Source: Lichenicoccus sp964245755
GTDB lineage: Bacteria > Pseudomonadota > Alphaproteobacteria > Acetobacterales > Acetobacteraceae
Length of the DNA stretch: 10,719 bases
Direction: 5' to 3'
NCBI GenBank assembly: GCA_964245755.1
Contig: CAXTNV010000116.1
Location: 1 to 10,719, forward strand
Shown piece by piece: positions 1 through 7,263 of this stretch. How positions within the stretch are numbered: position 1 is the first letter of the stretch; each line of letters begins with the position of its first letter. The position numbers and the translations under genes were made by a program. The notes under the pieces were generated by a model. The model was not told the DNA's origin and ran no database searches. It saw nothing but the letters and a program-made list of their open reading frames with translations.

Positions 1-1
1 G

Positions 2-226
2 TGGAGCGACCTCGGCGCGCTGATGCGCGACGGCGTGCGCGTCGGCCGCATCGTCACCACCGAACCCGGCCACCGCGACCGCCGCTCCCGCGCGGTGTCG
101 CGCGGGGATGCGACCTACGTCGCGCATCGCGCCGGGGCGCCCTGCCGGGTGTGCGGCGAGCCGGTGCTGGCCGAGCCGATGGGCGGGCGGACGCTGTACT
201 GGTGCGCCCGCTGCCAGACTCGATGA
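2..226 (+). CDS. Fpg/Nei-family DNA glycosylase, C-terminal fragment (5' end outside window)
   Basis: The visible 74 residues are the C-terminal end of a base-excision-repair glycosylase/AP lyase of the Fpg (MutM)/Nei family, which removes oxidised bases from DNA. The frame is open from base 2 and ends in TGA. It carries the family's zinc finger with exact C-x2-C-x16-C-x2-C spacing (Cys codons at 143, 152, 203 and 212). Inside it, GGRTLYWC contains the conserved Arg of the DNA-contacting zinc-finger hairpin. The upstream RIVTT stretch also resembles the region just before the finger in Fpg/Nei proteins. The catalytic N-terminal Pro and the helix-two-turn-helix lie outside the window, so MutM (8-oxoguanine) and Nei (oxidised pyrimidines) cannot be told apart. 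The gene converges on the efflux operon, with 39 bases between the two stop codons. Confidence 0.85.
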   Translation, partial: WSDLGALMRDGVRVGRIVTTEPGHRDRRSRAVSRGDATYVAHRAGAPCRVCGEPVLAEPMGGRTLYWCARCQTR

Positions 227-248
227 AACAGACTGGACGAAGCAGACT

Positions 249-271
249 GGCTGAGCCGCCTTGGCTCAGCC
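249..271. terminator. Perfect 9-bp hairpin between convergent genes (possible bidirectional terminator)
   Basis: GGCTGAGCC (249-257), a 5-nt loop GCCTT and GGCTCAGCC (263-271) form a perfect inverted repeat between the glycosylase stop (226) and the RND-pump stop (266-268, inside the right arm). The position between two converging genes suggests it ends transcription from both sides. There is no clear T-run on either side, so its strength as an intrinsic terminator is uncertain. Confidence 0.6.
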
Positions 272-3200
272 CACCGGCTCCCTCACCTCGCGTCGCGCCG
301 CCACCGGCTGCTGCGCGCGCGATCCCGCCAGCAGCATGTAGACGGCGGGCAGCACGAACAGCGTGAACAGGGTGCCGATCGACAGGCCCGAGGCGATCAC
401 CAGCCCCATCACGTAGCGCGAGGCGGCGCCGGCCCCGGTCGCGAACACCAGCGGCAGCACCCCCAGGACCATGGCCGCGGTGGTCATCAGGATCGGCCGC
501 AGGCGCAGCGCGCAGGCGCGCTCGATCGCCTCGCGCTTGGACAGGCCGAGCCGCTGCTGCTCGTTGGCCACCTCGACGATCAGGATGCCGTGCTTGCTGA
601 TCAGCCCCATCAGCGTGACCAGGCCCACCTCGGTGAACAGGTTGATGCTGGCGCCGCCGACGCCGAGCCAGACGAACAGCAGCGCGCCGGCGATCGACAT
701 CGGCACCGAGACCAGGATGATCAGCGGGTCGCGCAGGCTCTCGAACAGGGCGGCGAGCGCCAGGTAGGTGACGATGACCGCGAGCGCGAAGGTGGCGGCG
801 AAACCCCCGGTCTCGTGCACGTACTGGCGCAGCGGCCCGACCGTGTCGGTGCCGTAGCCCGCCGGCAGTGTGTCGCGGGCCAGCGACTGCAGGTAGGCGT
901 AGGCCTGGGCCTGGGTGATGCCGGGTGCCGGCACCGCGCTGATCGTGGTGGCGTTGAGCTGCTGGAAGTGCACCACCCCTTCCGGCACCACCGACTGGCG
1001 GATCCGGGCCACCGAGGAGAGCGGCACGGAGGTGCCGTTCACTGTGGCGACCGGGTAGTCCAGCACCTGCGCGGCGTTCAGCCGGTAGCGCCGCGCGACC
1101 AGCGGCTCGACCTTGTACGAGCGCTCGTCGTTGGAGAAGAAGCCGACATAGTTGCCGCCGAGCATCGCGTTCAGCGCCGACCCGACGTCGCTCATGCTGA
1201 CGCCCAGCGTCGAGAGCTTGTCGCGGTCGACCACGATGGTCGATTGCGGCTGGTCGATCTTCAGGTCCTTGTCGGCGTAGGCGAACAGGCCGCTGGCGCG
1301 CACCCGGTCGAGGAAGTCGTCCGAGACCCGGTTCAGGTCGTCGAAACTGCCCGAGCCCTCCAGCACGAAGCCGATCGGCAGCCCGTGCGCGCCTGGCAGG
1401 TAGGGCGGCATGAACACCGCCATCTCCACGCCGGCGACGTGGCCGAGCGCCGCCTGCACCTGGGCCGCCACGTCGAACACGCTGCGCCGGCGCTTGTCCC
1501 AAGGCGTGAGCACCAGCCCGCCCTCGAACGAGGGCGGCGAGACCACGTGCCAGTAGCCCTGCCGTTCCGGGGGTGCGGTGTAGATGCCGGTGATCTGCCG
1601 ATCGTACAGCGACAGCTGGTCCAGCGTCGCATCCGGCGCACCCTGTCCGTTGATGATCAGGAAGCCCTGATCCTCCGGTGGCGACAGCTCGCCCTTGGAA
1701 CCGGTGTAGAGGAACCAGATGCTGACCAGCACCGCGAGTCCGAACGCCAGCACCAGCGGACGGGCGCGAAGCGACGCCCGCAGCAGTGTCGCGTAGCCGG
1801 CCTGCACCCGGGCCAGCACGGCCTCGATCGCGTCCTCCAGCCGCTCCGAGCGGCGGCGGCGCGCGCCGCTGCCGCGCGTCCGCAGCAGCCTCGAGCACAT
1901 CATCGGCGACAGCGTCAGCGCCAGCAGCGCCGACACCGTGACCGAGCCGGCCAGGGTGAACGCGAACTCGGTGAACAGCGCTCCGGTCAGCCCGCCCTGC
2001 AGCCCGACCGGGATGTAGGCCGAGATCAGCACCACCGTCATCGCCAGGATCGGCAGGGTCAGCTCGCGTGCCGCCTGCGCCGCGGCGGCGAGCGGGCGCA
2101 TGCCGCCGGCGATGTGCCGGTTGACGTTCTCGACCACGATGATGGCGTCGTCCACCACCAGGCCGGTGGCGAGCACCAGCGCCAGCAGGGTCAGCAGGTT
2201 GATCGAGAAGCCGAGGAGCGCCATCATGGCGAAGGTGCCTATCAGCGACAGCGGGATCGTCACCACCGGGATCAGCACCGAGCGCGGCGAGCCCAGGAAC
2301 GCGAACACCACCAGCGAGACGATGCCCAGGGCTTCGGCGAGCGTGATCGCCACCTCTCGGATCGAGATGCGTATGAAGTCGCCGGCGTCGCTGAGCACGA
2401 CGATGTGCATCGCCGGCGGCATCTGCGCGCGGATCTCGTCGATCTTCTGCTTCAGCGCCGCCGACACGGTCAGCGCGTTCGCCGCCGGAGTGGGGTGGAT
2501 GTCGATGTAGACACCCTTCTTGTCGTTGGTGTTGACGCTGAAATTGTCCGGATCCGAGCCGAAGGCGAGGCGCGCCACGTCGCCGAGGCGGATGATCCGG
2601 TTGCCGTGCTGGCGCACCACCAGCTGGCGGAACTGCTCCACCGTGTGCAGCCCGGAATTGATGTCGAGGTTGACGAAGGTCATCGCGCCCAGCGTCTGGC
2701 CGGCGCCGGAGACGAAGTTGTTGGCCGCCAGCGCACCCTGCACGTCGGCGGCCGTCATGCCGTAGGCCGCGAGCTTCTCCGGGTCGATCCAGGCGCGCAT
2801 CACCAGGCTCGGGCTGCCCTGGACGTTCACCTGCTGCACCCCTGCCACCGCCTGCAGCCGCGGCGCGATCAGCCGGTGCACGTAGTCGGCGACCTGTGCG
2901 GGGTTCAGGGTGTCGCTGTAGACGCTGAGGTCGAGCACCTCGCGTACGTCGGCGGACAGCATGATCGAGGAGGCCTGGGTCCCCTGCGGCAGCTGCGAGG
3001 TCACCGAGGTGACGTAGGCCTGGATCTCGGCGAGCGCCCGCGCCGGGTCCTCGTTCAGCTTCAGCTTGACGGTGATGTCGCTGAGGCTGGTGGTGCTGGT
3101 CGAGGTCAGGGTGTCGATCCCCGATGCCTGGGCGATCGCACCCTCCAGCGGCGTGGTGATGAAACCGGCGATGGTGGCGGGATCCGCCCCGTAGTCGAAG

Positions 3201-3346
3201 GTCTGCACCTCGATGGTGCCGCTGACCGTGTGCGGGAACTGCGACACCGGCAGCGCCTGCTCGGCGCGCAGCCCGAACACCAGCACCAGCACCGAGACCA
3301 CGCAGGACAGCACCGGCCGACGGATGAAGAGTTCTGTCAGGCGCAT
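266..3346 (-). CDS. RND multidrug efflux pump, inner-membrane permease (HAE1/AcrB-like)
   Basis: This 1026-residue protein has the usual length of AcrB-type permeases. These are proton-driven homotrimers that take hydrophobic compounds from the periplasm and inner membrane and pass them to the outer-membrane channel. TM1 is at about residues 9-28 and the porter domain follows. TM4 carries the proton-relay pair D399-D400 (VLATGLVVDDAIIVVENV), and K918 in TM10 (LISKHGILIVEVANE) matches the third relay residue. The two halves repeat the same fold: the second has its own periplasmic loop and a final TM block ending near residue 1008. The ATG at 3346 is chosen because MRLTELFIRRPVLS is the classic N-terminus and GGAG lies 9 nt upstream. 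The frame stays open further upstream, but that stretch overlaps the adaptor gene and has no family character. It is the last gene of the operon, 25 nt after the adaptor. Substrates cannot be read from the sequence. Confidence 0.95.
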   Translation of the reverse strand: MRLTELFIRRPVLSCVVSVLVLVFGLRAEQALPVSQFPHTVSGTIEVQTFDYGADPATIAGFITTPLEGAIAQASGIDTLTSTSTTSLSDITVKLKLNEDPARALAEIQAYVTSVTSQLPQGTQASSIMLSADVREVLDLSVYSDTLNPAQVADYVHRLIAPRLQAVAGVQQVNVQGSPSLVMRAWIDPEKLAAYGMTAADVQGALAANNFVSGAGQTLGAMTFVNLDINSGLHTVEQFRQLVVRQHGNRIIRLGDVARLAFGSDPDNFSVNTNDKKGVYIDIHPTPAANALTVSAALKQKIDEIRAQMPPAMHIVVLSDAGDFIRISIREVAITLAEALGIVSLVVFAFLGSPRSVLIPVVTIPLSLIGTFAMMALLGFSINLLTLLALVLATGLVVDDAIIVVENVNRHIAGGMRPLAAAAQAARELTLPILAMTVVLISAYIPVGLQGGLTGALFTEFAFTLAGSVTVSALLALTLSPMMCSRLLRTRGSGARRRRSERLEDAIEAVLARVQAGYATLLRASLRARPLVLAFGLAVLVSIWFLYTGSKGELSPPEDQGFLIINGQGAPDATLDQLSLYDRQITGIYTAPPERQGYWHVVSPPSFEGGLVLTPWDKRRRSVFDVAAQVQAALGHVAGVEMAVFMPPYLPGAHGLPIGFVLEGSGSFDDLNRVSDDFLDRVRASGLFAYADKDLKIDQPQSTIVVDRDKLSTLGVSMSDVGSALNAMLGGNYVGFFSNDERSYKVEPLVARRYRLNAAQVLDYPVATVNGTSVPLSSVARIRQSVVPEGVVHFQQLNATTISAVPAPGITQAQAYAYLQSLARDTLPAGYGTDTVGPLRQYVHETGGFAATFALAVIVTYLALAALFESLRDPLIILVSVPMSIAGALLFVWLGVGGASINLFTEVGLVTLMGLISKHGILIVEVANEQQRLGLSKREAIERACALRLRPILMTTAAMVLGVLPLVFATGAGAASRYVMGLVIASGLSIGTLFTLFVLPAVYMLLAGSRAQQPVAARREVREPVG

Positions 3347-3371
3347 CGTGTCGTGCTCCGCATCCGGATGC

Positions 3372-4493
3372 CTACTCGTCCTCTGGTGTCGGCGACGCGG
3401 CCTCGGAAGGCAGCACGCGGTTGTCGACCAGCACCGGTGCACCGCTGCGCAGCTTGAGCTGACCCGCGGTGACCACCTGCTCGCCGCGCACGATCCCGGA
3501 CAGGATCGACACCTGGTCGCCGCGCACGGCGCCGATCTCGATCACCCGCGACTGCGCCACCAGGCCGCCATGGCGACCGGGCGCCAGCACGTAGACGAAG
3601 TTGCCGTACGGGTTGTAGCTGATCGCGGACTGCGGCAGCGTCAGGCGCTGCTCGGGCATGCCGGTATCGACCTCGACCACCGCGAACATGCCCGGCAGCA
3701 GCGCGCGGTCGTGGTTGTCGAGCTCGGCCCGCACCATCACCATCCGGCTGGCGGAGTCGACGCGGCTGTTGATCGAGGCGACGGCCGCGTGGAACACTCG
3801 GCCGGGCCAGGCATCGACGCTCACGTCCGCCGGCTGGCCCGGCCGCAGCCGGCTCAGCGCCTGCTGCTGGATGCTGAAATCGACGTAGATCGGGTCCAGC
3901 GCCTGCAGCGTCACGATGGCGGTGCCGGCGGTCAGGTACTGGCCGACATCGACGCCGCGTATGCCGAGCCGGCCGGCGAACGGCGCGCGCACCACCTTCT
4001 CGGCCATCTGCGCCCGCGTCGCCGCGACCTGCGCCTGGTCGGCGCGCAGGTTGCTCTGGTCGGCGTCCAGGGTGGCGCGGCTGATCGCCTGGGCGTCGAA
4101 CTGCCTGCGGTCGCGCGCCAGGTTGGCTTCCGCCAGGTCGGCCAGCGCCTGCAGCTGCGCAAGCCTGGCTTCATCGTCGTTGGGGCGCAGACGCAGCAGC
4201 ACGCTGCCTGCGGCGACGTCCTGGCCGGACGAGAACGAGATCGTGTCGACGATGCCGCTGACCTCGGCGGAGAGGTCGGCACCCTGCACCGCGCGCACCT
4301 CGCCGGTCGCCTTCAGCCGGGTGCGCCAGCTCTGCTCGCCGGCCCGCACCGTCGACACCGTCGCCGCCGGCATCGCCGGCGCGGCCGCGACTCCCCTGCC
4401 GGCCATGGCGGAATGCGGCCCGCGCAGCCACCAGGCGCCGGCGGCCAGCACGCCCAGGCAGAGCAGCGAGATGATCAGCGACCTGGCTCTCAT
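3372..4493 (-). CDS. RND efflux periplasmic adaptor (membrane fusion protein, AcrA/MexA type)
   Basis: This protein joins the RND pump to the outer-membrane channel. With the chosen start it has 373 residues. An N-terminal hydrophobic anchor (about 6-23) is followed by the first lipoyl half (about 63-104), an alpha-helical hairpin rich in Ala, Gln, Arg and Asp (about 105-165) and the second lipoyl half (VRAPFAGRLGIRGVDVGQYL region, 168-187). A beta-barrel (about 200-285) and the membrane-proximal domain come last. The only Cys near the anchor (LLC, residue 12) does not fit a lipobox, so it is probably a signal-anchor or cleaved protein rather than a lipoprotein. An in-frame ATG at 4511 would add six residues, but it has no ribosome-binding site, whereas the ATG at 4493 has AAGGTG 6 nt upstream (4500-4505). 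The channel gene ends 22 nt upstream. Confidence 0.92.
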   Translation of the reverse strand: MRARSLIISLLCLGVLAAGAWWLRGPHSAMAGRGVAAAPAMPAATVSTVRAGEQSWRTRLKATGEVRAVQGADLSAEVSGIVDTISFSSGQDVAAGSVLLRLRPNDDEARLAQLQALADLAEANLARDRRQFDAQAISRATLDADQSNLRADQAQVAATRAQMAEKVVRAPFAGRLGIRGVDVGQYLTAGTAIVTLQALDPIYVDFSIQQQALSRLRPGQPADVSVDAWPGRVFHAAVASINSRVDSASRMVMVRAELDNHDRALLPGMFAVVEVDTGMPEQRLTLPQSAISYNPYGNFVYVLAPGRHGGLVAQSRVIEIGAVRGDQVSILSGIVRGEQVVTAGQLKLRSGAPVLVDNRVLPSEAASPTPEDE

Positions 4494-4515
4494 CGTGGGC
4501 ACCTTCGGCATGGCA

Positions 4516-5958
4516 TCAGGGTAGCGGCGAGCTGAGCAGGGGCCGGCCCAGAGCTTCCGGCGGCGGCGGGACGTCCTCGCGATGCCACCAGCCGCCGCCG
4601 AGCGCCTGGAACAGCGCGATGGTGTCGGTATAGCGCGCCGCGCGCGCGCGAAGCAGCGCCAGGATGGCGTTCTGCGTGCTCTGCTGGGCGGTCAGCACCG
4701 AGAGGTAGGACACGCCGCCGAGCTTGTACTGCAGGCTGGCCAGGCCGAGGCTGCGCTGCGAGGCGCGCTGCTCGTCCAGGCTGGCCTCGAGTGCCGCCTC
4801 GTCGTTCTGCAGCGCCACCAGGACATCGGCCACGTTCTGCAGCGCCAGCACGACGGTGTTGCGCCAGCTCGCCGCGGCATTATCAAGCGCGGCGCGCTGC
4901 GCGCGCTGCGCGTGCAGCAGCTGACCCGCGTCGAACACCGGCTGCACCGCCTGGTTGACCAGCGACCAGAGGCCGTTGCCCGGCGAGAACAGCTGGTGGA
5001 TGTCTGCGGCGCTGGAGCCGACCGAGGCCGAAAGGGTGACGTTCGGCAGGCGCTGCGCGATCGCAACCCCGAGTGCGGCGCTCTGCGCGTGCAGCGTCGC
5101 CTCCGCCTGGCGGATGTCGGGCCGCTGGTCGAGCAGCGCCGCCGGCAGGCTCACCGGCAGGGTCCCGGGCAGCGTGATGTCGTCGAGGTCGAGTGCCGGG
5201 ATGTGCAGCTCGGACGGCGCGCGGCCGAGATAGGCGGCGAGCTGGTCGCGGGTCTGCGCCAGCTGGGTCTGCAGCGGCACCAGCACGGTGCGCGCGGTGG
5301 CCACCTGCGCCTCCTGGGTGGCGACGTCGGTGCCGGTGGCGCCGCCGAGCTCGAACTGGCGTCGCACCGTCTCCAGCTGGCGGGTCTCGAAGCCGATCAG
5401 TTCCAGCTGCACCCGGATCTGCCCGGCGAGCGAGGCCGCCTCGATGGCGCTGCTGGCGACCCCGGCGGCCAGCGCGAGATCCACTGCCTCGAGCTCGAAG
5501 CGCTGGAACTCGACGCGTGCGGCGGTCTGCTCCACGGCGCGGCGCAGGCCGCCCCAGACGTCGAGCGTGTACGACAGGTTGAGCTGGGCACCGTAATCGC
5601 TGAACAGCTCGGCCGGCGACTGGAAACCCTCGTAGGCCACCGGCAGCTCCTCGCGGGTGCGCGCGACGCTGCCGGTGACGTTCGGGAACAGCGTGCCGAG
5701 CTGCTGCAGCCGCTGCTCCTGCGCCTGCCGCAGGCTGGCCTGCGCCGCCTGCACGTTCGGGTTCTGGGCCAGCGCCGCCTGCACCAGCGCGGTGATCACC
5801 GGCGAGCGGAACAGCTGCCACCACTCCCCGGGGATGTCGCGGCCGCCGACGAAGCGCTGGCGATCGCCGCCGGCCACCGCGCGCGACCCGGTGGGGGCGG
5901 GCAGCCCGGCCTCGGTGTAGCCCGGCACGGGGCGCATCGCCGGACGATGGAAGTCCGG
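4516..5958 (-). CDS. RND efflux outer-membrane channel (NodT/OprM-type OMF), 5' end lost in assembly gap
   Basis: This is the TolC-like outer-membrane factor that completes the efflux machine with the two downstream genes. Characteristic stretches are YTLDVWGGLRR (start of the first repeat), LLDQRPDIRQAEATL (RPDI at 5113-5124) with RLPNVTLSAS after it, and the terminal ALGGGWW. It shows the internal duplication of two OEP domains (PF02321). An ATG exists at 5937, but the frame is open to the gap edge and the upstream codons read PDFHRPA. That matches the VGPDYxRP segment which, in this family, follows the lipidated Cys of the signal peptide. The true start, the lipobox and the promoter are therefore inferred to lie in the 100-N gap. 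About 480 residues are visible, near full length. The gene order channel-adaptor-pump puts the channel first, unlike the common adaptor-pump-channel order. Confidence 0.92.
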   Translation of the reverse strand, partial: PDFHRPAMRPVPGYTEAGLPAPTGSRAVAGGDRQRFVGGRDIPGEWWQLFRSPVITALVQAALAQNPNVQAAQASLRQAQEQRLQQLGTLFPNVTGSVARTREELPVAYEGFQSPAELFSDYGAQLNLSYTLDVWGGLRRAVEQTAARVEFQRFELEAVDLALAAGVASSAIEAASLAGQIRVQLELIGFETRQLETVRRQFELGGATGTDVATQEAQVATARTVLVPLQTQLAQTRDQLAAYLGRAPSELHIPALDLDDITLPGTLPVSLPAALLDQRPDIRQAEATLHAQSAALGVAIAQRLPNVTLSASVGSSAADIHQLFSPGNGLWSLVNQAVQPVFDAGQLLHAQRAQRAALDNAAASWRNTVVLALQNVADVLVALQNDEAALEASLDEQRASQRSLGLASLQYKLGGVSYLSVLTAQQSTQNAILALLRARAARYTDTIALFQALGGGWWHREDVPPPPEALGRPLLSSPLP

Positions 5959-6058
5959 NNNNNNNNNNNNNNNNNNNNNNNNNNNNNNNNNNNNNNNNNN
6001 NNNNNNNNNNNNNNNNNNNNNNNNNNNNNNNNNNNNNNNNNNNNNNNNNNNNNNNNNN
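5959..6058. other. Assembly gap, 100 N
   Basis: A run of exactly 100 N, which looks like a placeholder of arbitrary size. It removes the 5' end and promoter of the outer-membrane channel gene and possibly further genes, for example an efflux regulator. Adjacency of the efflux operon and the methyltransferase depends on this join. Confidence 0.98.
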
Positions 6059-6258
6059 CGATCAGGCTCGGGACGATCAGGCAGAAGCGATCCGGCAGCA
6101 CGGCGATCTCGAACCCGTAAGCAACGACTGGCAGCCTTACAGCAGCTTCCGTGCCAGCGGCGCCAGCCCGGGAAACCGCCGATCCCGGCGCCCTCGCGAA
6201 GCCGCGCGTGTGCCCGTGCGCCAAAAGGTGGCGCAGCACGCCAGATCGTATCGCGGGC
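6059..6258. other. No supportable gene between gap and methyltransferase stop
   Basis: About 200 bases next to the gap. Several frames are open, as expected at this GC content, but none resembles a known protein end. On the minus strand one frame reads a hydrophobic stretch containing FEIAVLPDRFCLIVPSLI as it runs into the gap. It could be the beginning of a membrane segment of a lost gene, but there is no start signal or family match. A short hairpin is listed separately. Confidence 0.5.
6217..6235 (-). terminator. Short hairpin downstream of methyltransferase gene (weak terminator candidate)
   Basis: TGCGCC (6217-6222) and GGCGCA (6230-6235) form a 6-bp stem. Read on the minus strand it starts 23 nt after the methyltransferase stop, with the loop ACCTTTT. 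There is no T-run after the stem. The position fits a terminator, but the structure is short enough to arise by chance in GC-rich DNA. Confidence 0.25.
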
Positions 6259-7158
6259 TCAGGCGGCTTCGGCGGAGCGAAAGCTGGAAAGCAGCCGGCT
6301 GCGCGCGATCGAGACGTAGGCGGAGTCCAGGTCGATGCCGATGCCGCGCGCGCCCTCCTCCTCGGCCGCGACCAGGCTGGTGCCGCTGCCCATGAACGGG
6401 TCGAGCACCAGCGGATTGCGCTTGCCGTGCAGCCGGATGCACATGCGCGGCAGCATCACCGGGAACGCCGCCGGGTGGTTGAACTTCTGCACCCGCGCAT
6501 GCACCGTCGAGTACGGGATGAACCAGGTGTCGCCGCGGCAGCGCAGGTCCTGCTGATGGCCGCGGCGGCTGATGTTGGATTTGTCCTTGTACGGCACGCC
6601 GACCGCGAGGCGCTTCAACGCCACGCTGCCGGACTGGGTCAGGTGGAACAGGTGCTCGTGGTTGCGGTGCAGGAAACGCTCGGAGCGGATCGGCTTGAAG
6701 TGGCCGAGCGAGTCTTCCCCCACCGAGATCGACTTCACCCAGGTGATGTGGTTCTGCAGGTGGAACAGCGGCCGCAGCCGCACCATCAGCTCGAACGGCA
6801 GCCACGGCCTGGAGCTCGATCCGGTGATGTTGAGGAAGAACGAGGCGTCCGGACGCATCACCCGCCGGATCGCGCCGGCGCAGCCGATCAGCCAGTCGAG
6901 GTATTCGGCCTCGTCGCGGCGGTCGTGGTAGGTGCCGTACTTCAGCCCGAGGTTGTAGGGCGGCGACGTCACCACGACGTCGACGCTCGCCTGCTGCAGC
7001 CGTGACAGCACGCGCAGGCAGTCGCCGCGATAGATCAGGTGCCTGCCGACCATGTGCCGCAGCGTGCGCGGCGTGATCGGCCGGGGCGTCTTGAGCATGC
7101 GCGCGAGCGCCGGCGGACGCACGGGGGACTCGGTATCGGAGATGAGACTCGGGATCAT
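6259..7158 (-). CDS. Orphan DNA methyltransferase, beta class (N4-cytosine or N6-adenine)
   Basis: This is an S-adenosylmethionine-dependent DNA methyltransferase of the N6_N4_Mtase family (PF01555). The catalytic motif IV is TSPPYNLGLKYG (SPPY at residues 65-68) and comes before the SAM-binding motif I, DPFMGSGT (253-260), which is followed by GIGIDLD. The order IV then I defines the beta class. The central region (about 130-235, including RCRGDTWFIPYSTV) probably reads the target. SPPY is typical of N4-cytosine enzymes but also occurs in N6-adenine enzymes, so base and target site are not decided. The ATG at 7158 gives 299 residues. Conserved sequence starts only at GRHLIYRGDCL, so the ATGs at 7098 or 7053 are alternatives; none has a good ribosome-binding site. 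No endonuclease, specificity subunit or Vsr-like gene is visible nearby. That suggests an orphan, possibly regulatory or prophage-derived, methyltransferase. Confidence 0.93.
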   Translation of the reverse strand: MIPSLISDTESPVRPPALARMLKTPRPITPRTLRHMVGRHLIYRGDCLRVLSRLQQASVDVVVTSPPYNLGLKYGTYHDRRDEAEYLDWLIGCAGAIRRVMRPDASFFLNITGSSSRPWLPFELMVRLRPLFHLQNHITWVKSISVGEDSLGHFKPIRSERFLHRNHEHLFHLTQSGSVALKRLAVGVPYKDKSNISRRGHQQDLRCRGDTWFIPYSTVHARVQKFNHPAAFPVMLPRMCIRLHGKRNPLVLDPFMGSGTSLVAAEEEGARGIGIDLDSAYVSIARSRLLSSFRSAEAA

Positions 7159-7215
7159 CCCGGTAGTATCGCCGCCTGCGGAATGCTCAGACCAGGGGCG
7201 GCGGGCGTGCTGTCG

Positions 7216-7262
7216 AAAAAATGGCGCAGCGGCGGGCCGGGTCGCGCGTGCCGGCGCGCCGC
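7216..7262 (-). terminator. GC-rich imperfect hairpin plus T6 after mltA (possible terminator)
   Basis: On the minus strand, just after the mltA stop, GCGGCG and CGCCGC (7229-7234 with 7257-7262) can pair around an inner CCGG/CCGG pair (7237-7240, 7251-7254). Seven nt later comes TTTTTT (A6 on the plus strand at 7216-7221), a run that stands out here. This may end the Tim44-mltA transcript before the methyltransferase gene. The 7-nt spacing is wider than ideal. The rest of the 105-bp interval holds no gene. Confidence 0.3.
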
Positions 7263-7263
7263 C

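Noticed and set aside
590..3457. Very long open plus-strand frame opposite the RND pump
   Set aside because: Antisense shadow of a GC-rich gene: Arg/Gln/His/Asp-rich, no domains, while the minus strand encodes an unambiguous pump.
3372..4493. Adaptor as a lipoprotein through Cys12
   Set aside because: The residues before the Cys (SLL) do not fit a lipobox, which needs Gly, Ala or Ser at -1.
4582..6120. Long plus-strand frame running across the 100-N gap
   Set aside because: Shadow of the outer-membrane channel gene; the part beyond the gap is joined only through N.
5796..6239. Minus-strand frame from 6239 across the gap
   Set aside because: Continuity exists only because the gap is written as 100 N; the part left of the gap is an out-of-frame shadow of the channel gene.
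6259..7158. Methyltransferase as part of a restriction-modification, BREX or DISARM defence locus
   Set aside because: No endonuclease, helicase, PglZ, phospholipase-D-like or specificity gene is visible on either side.
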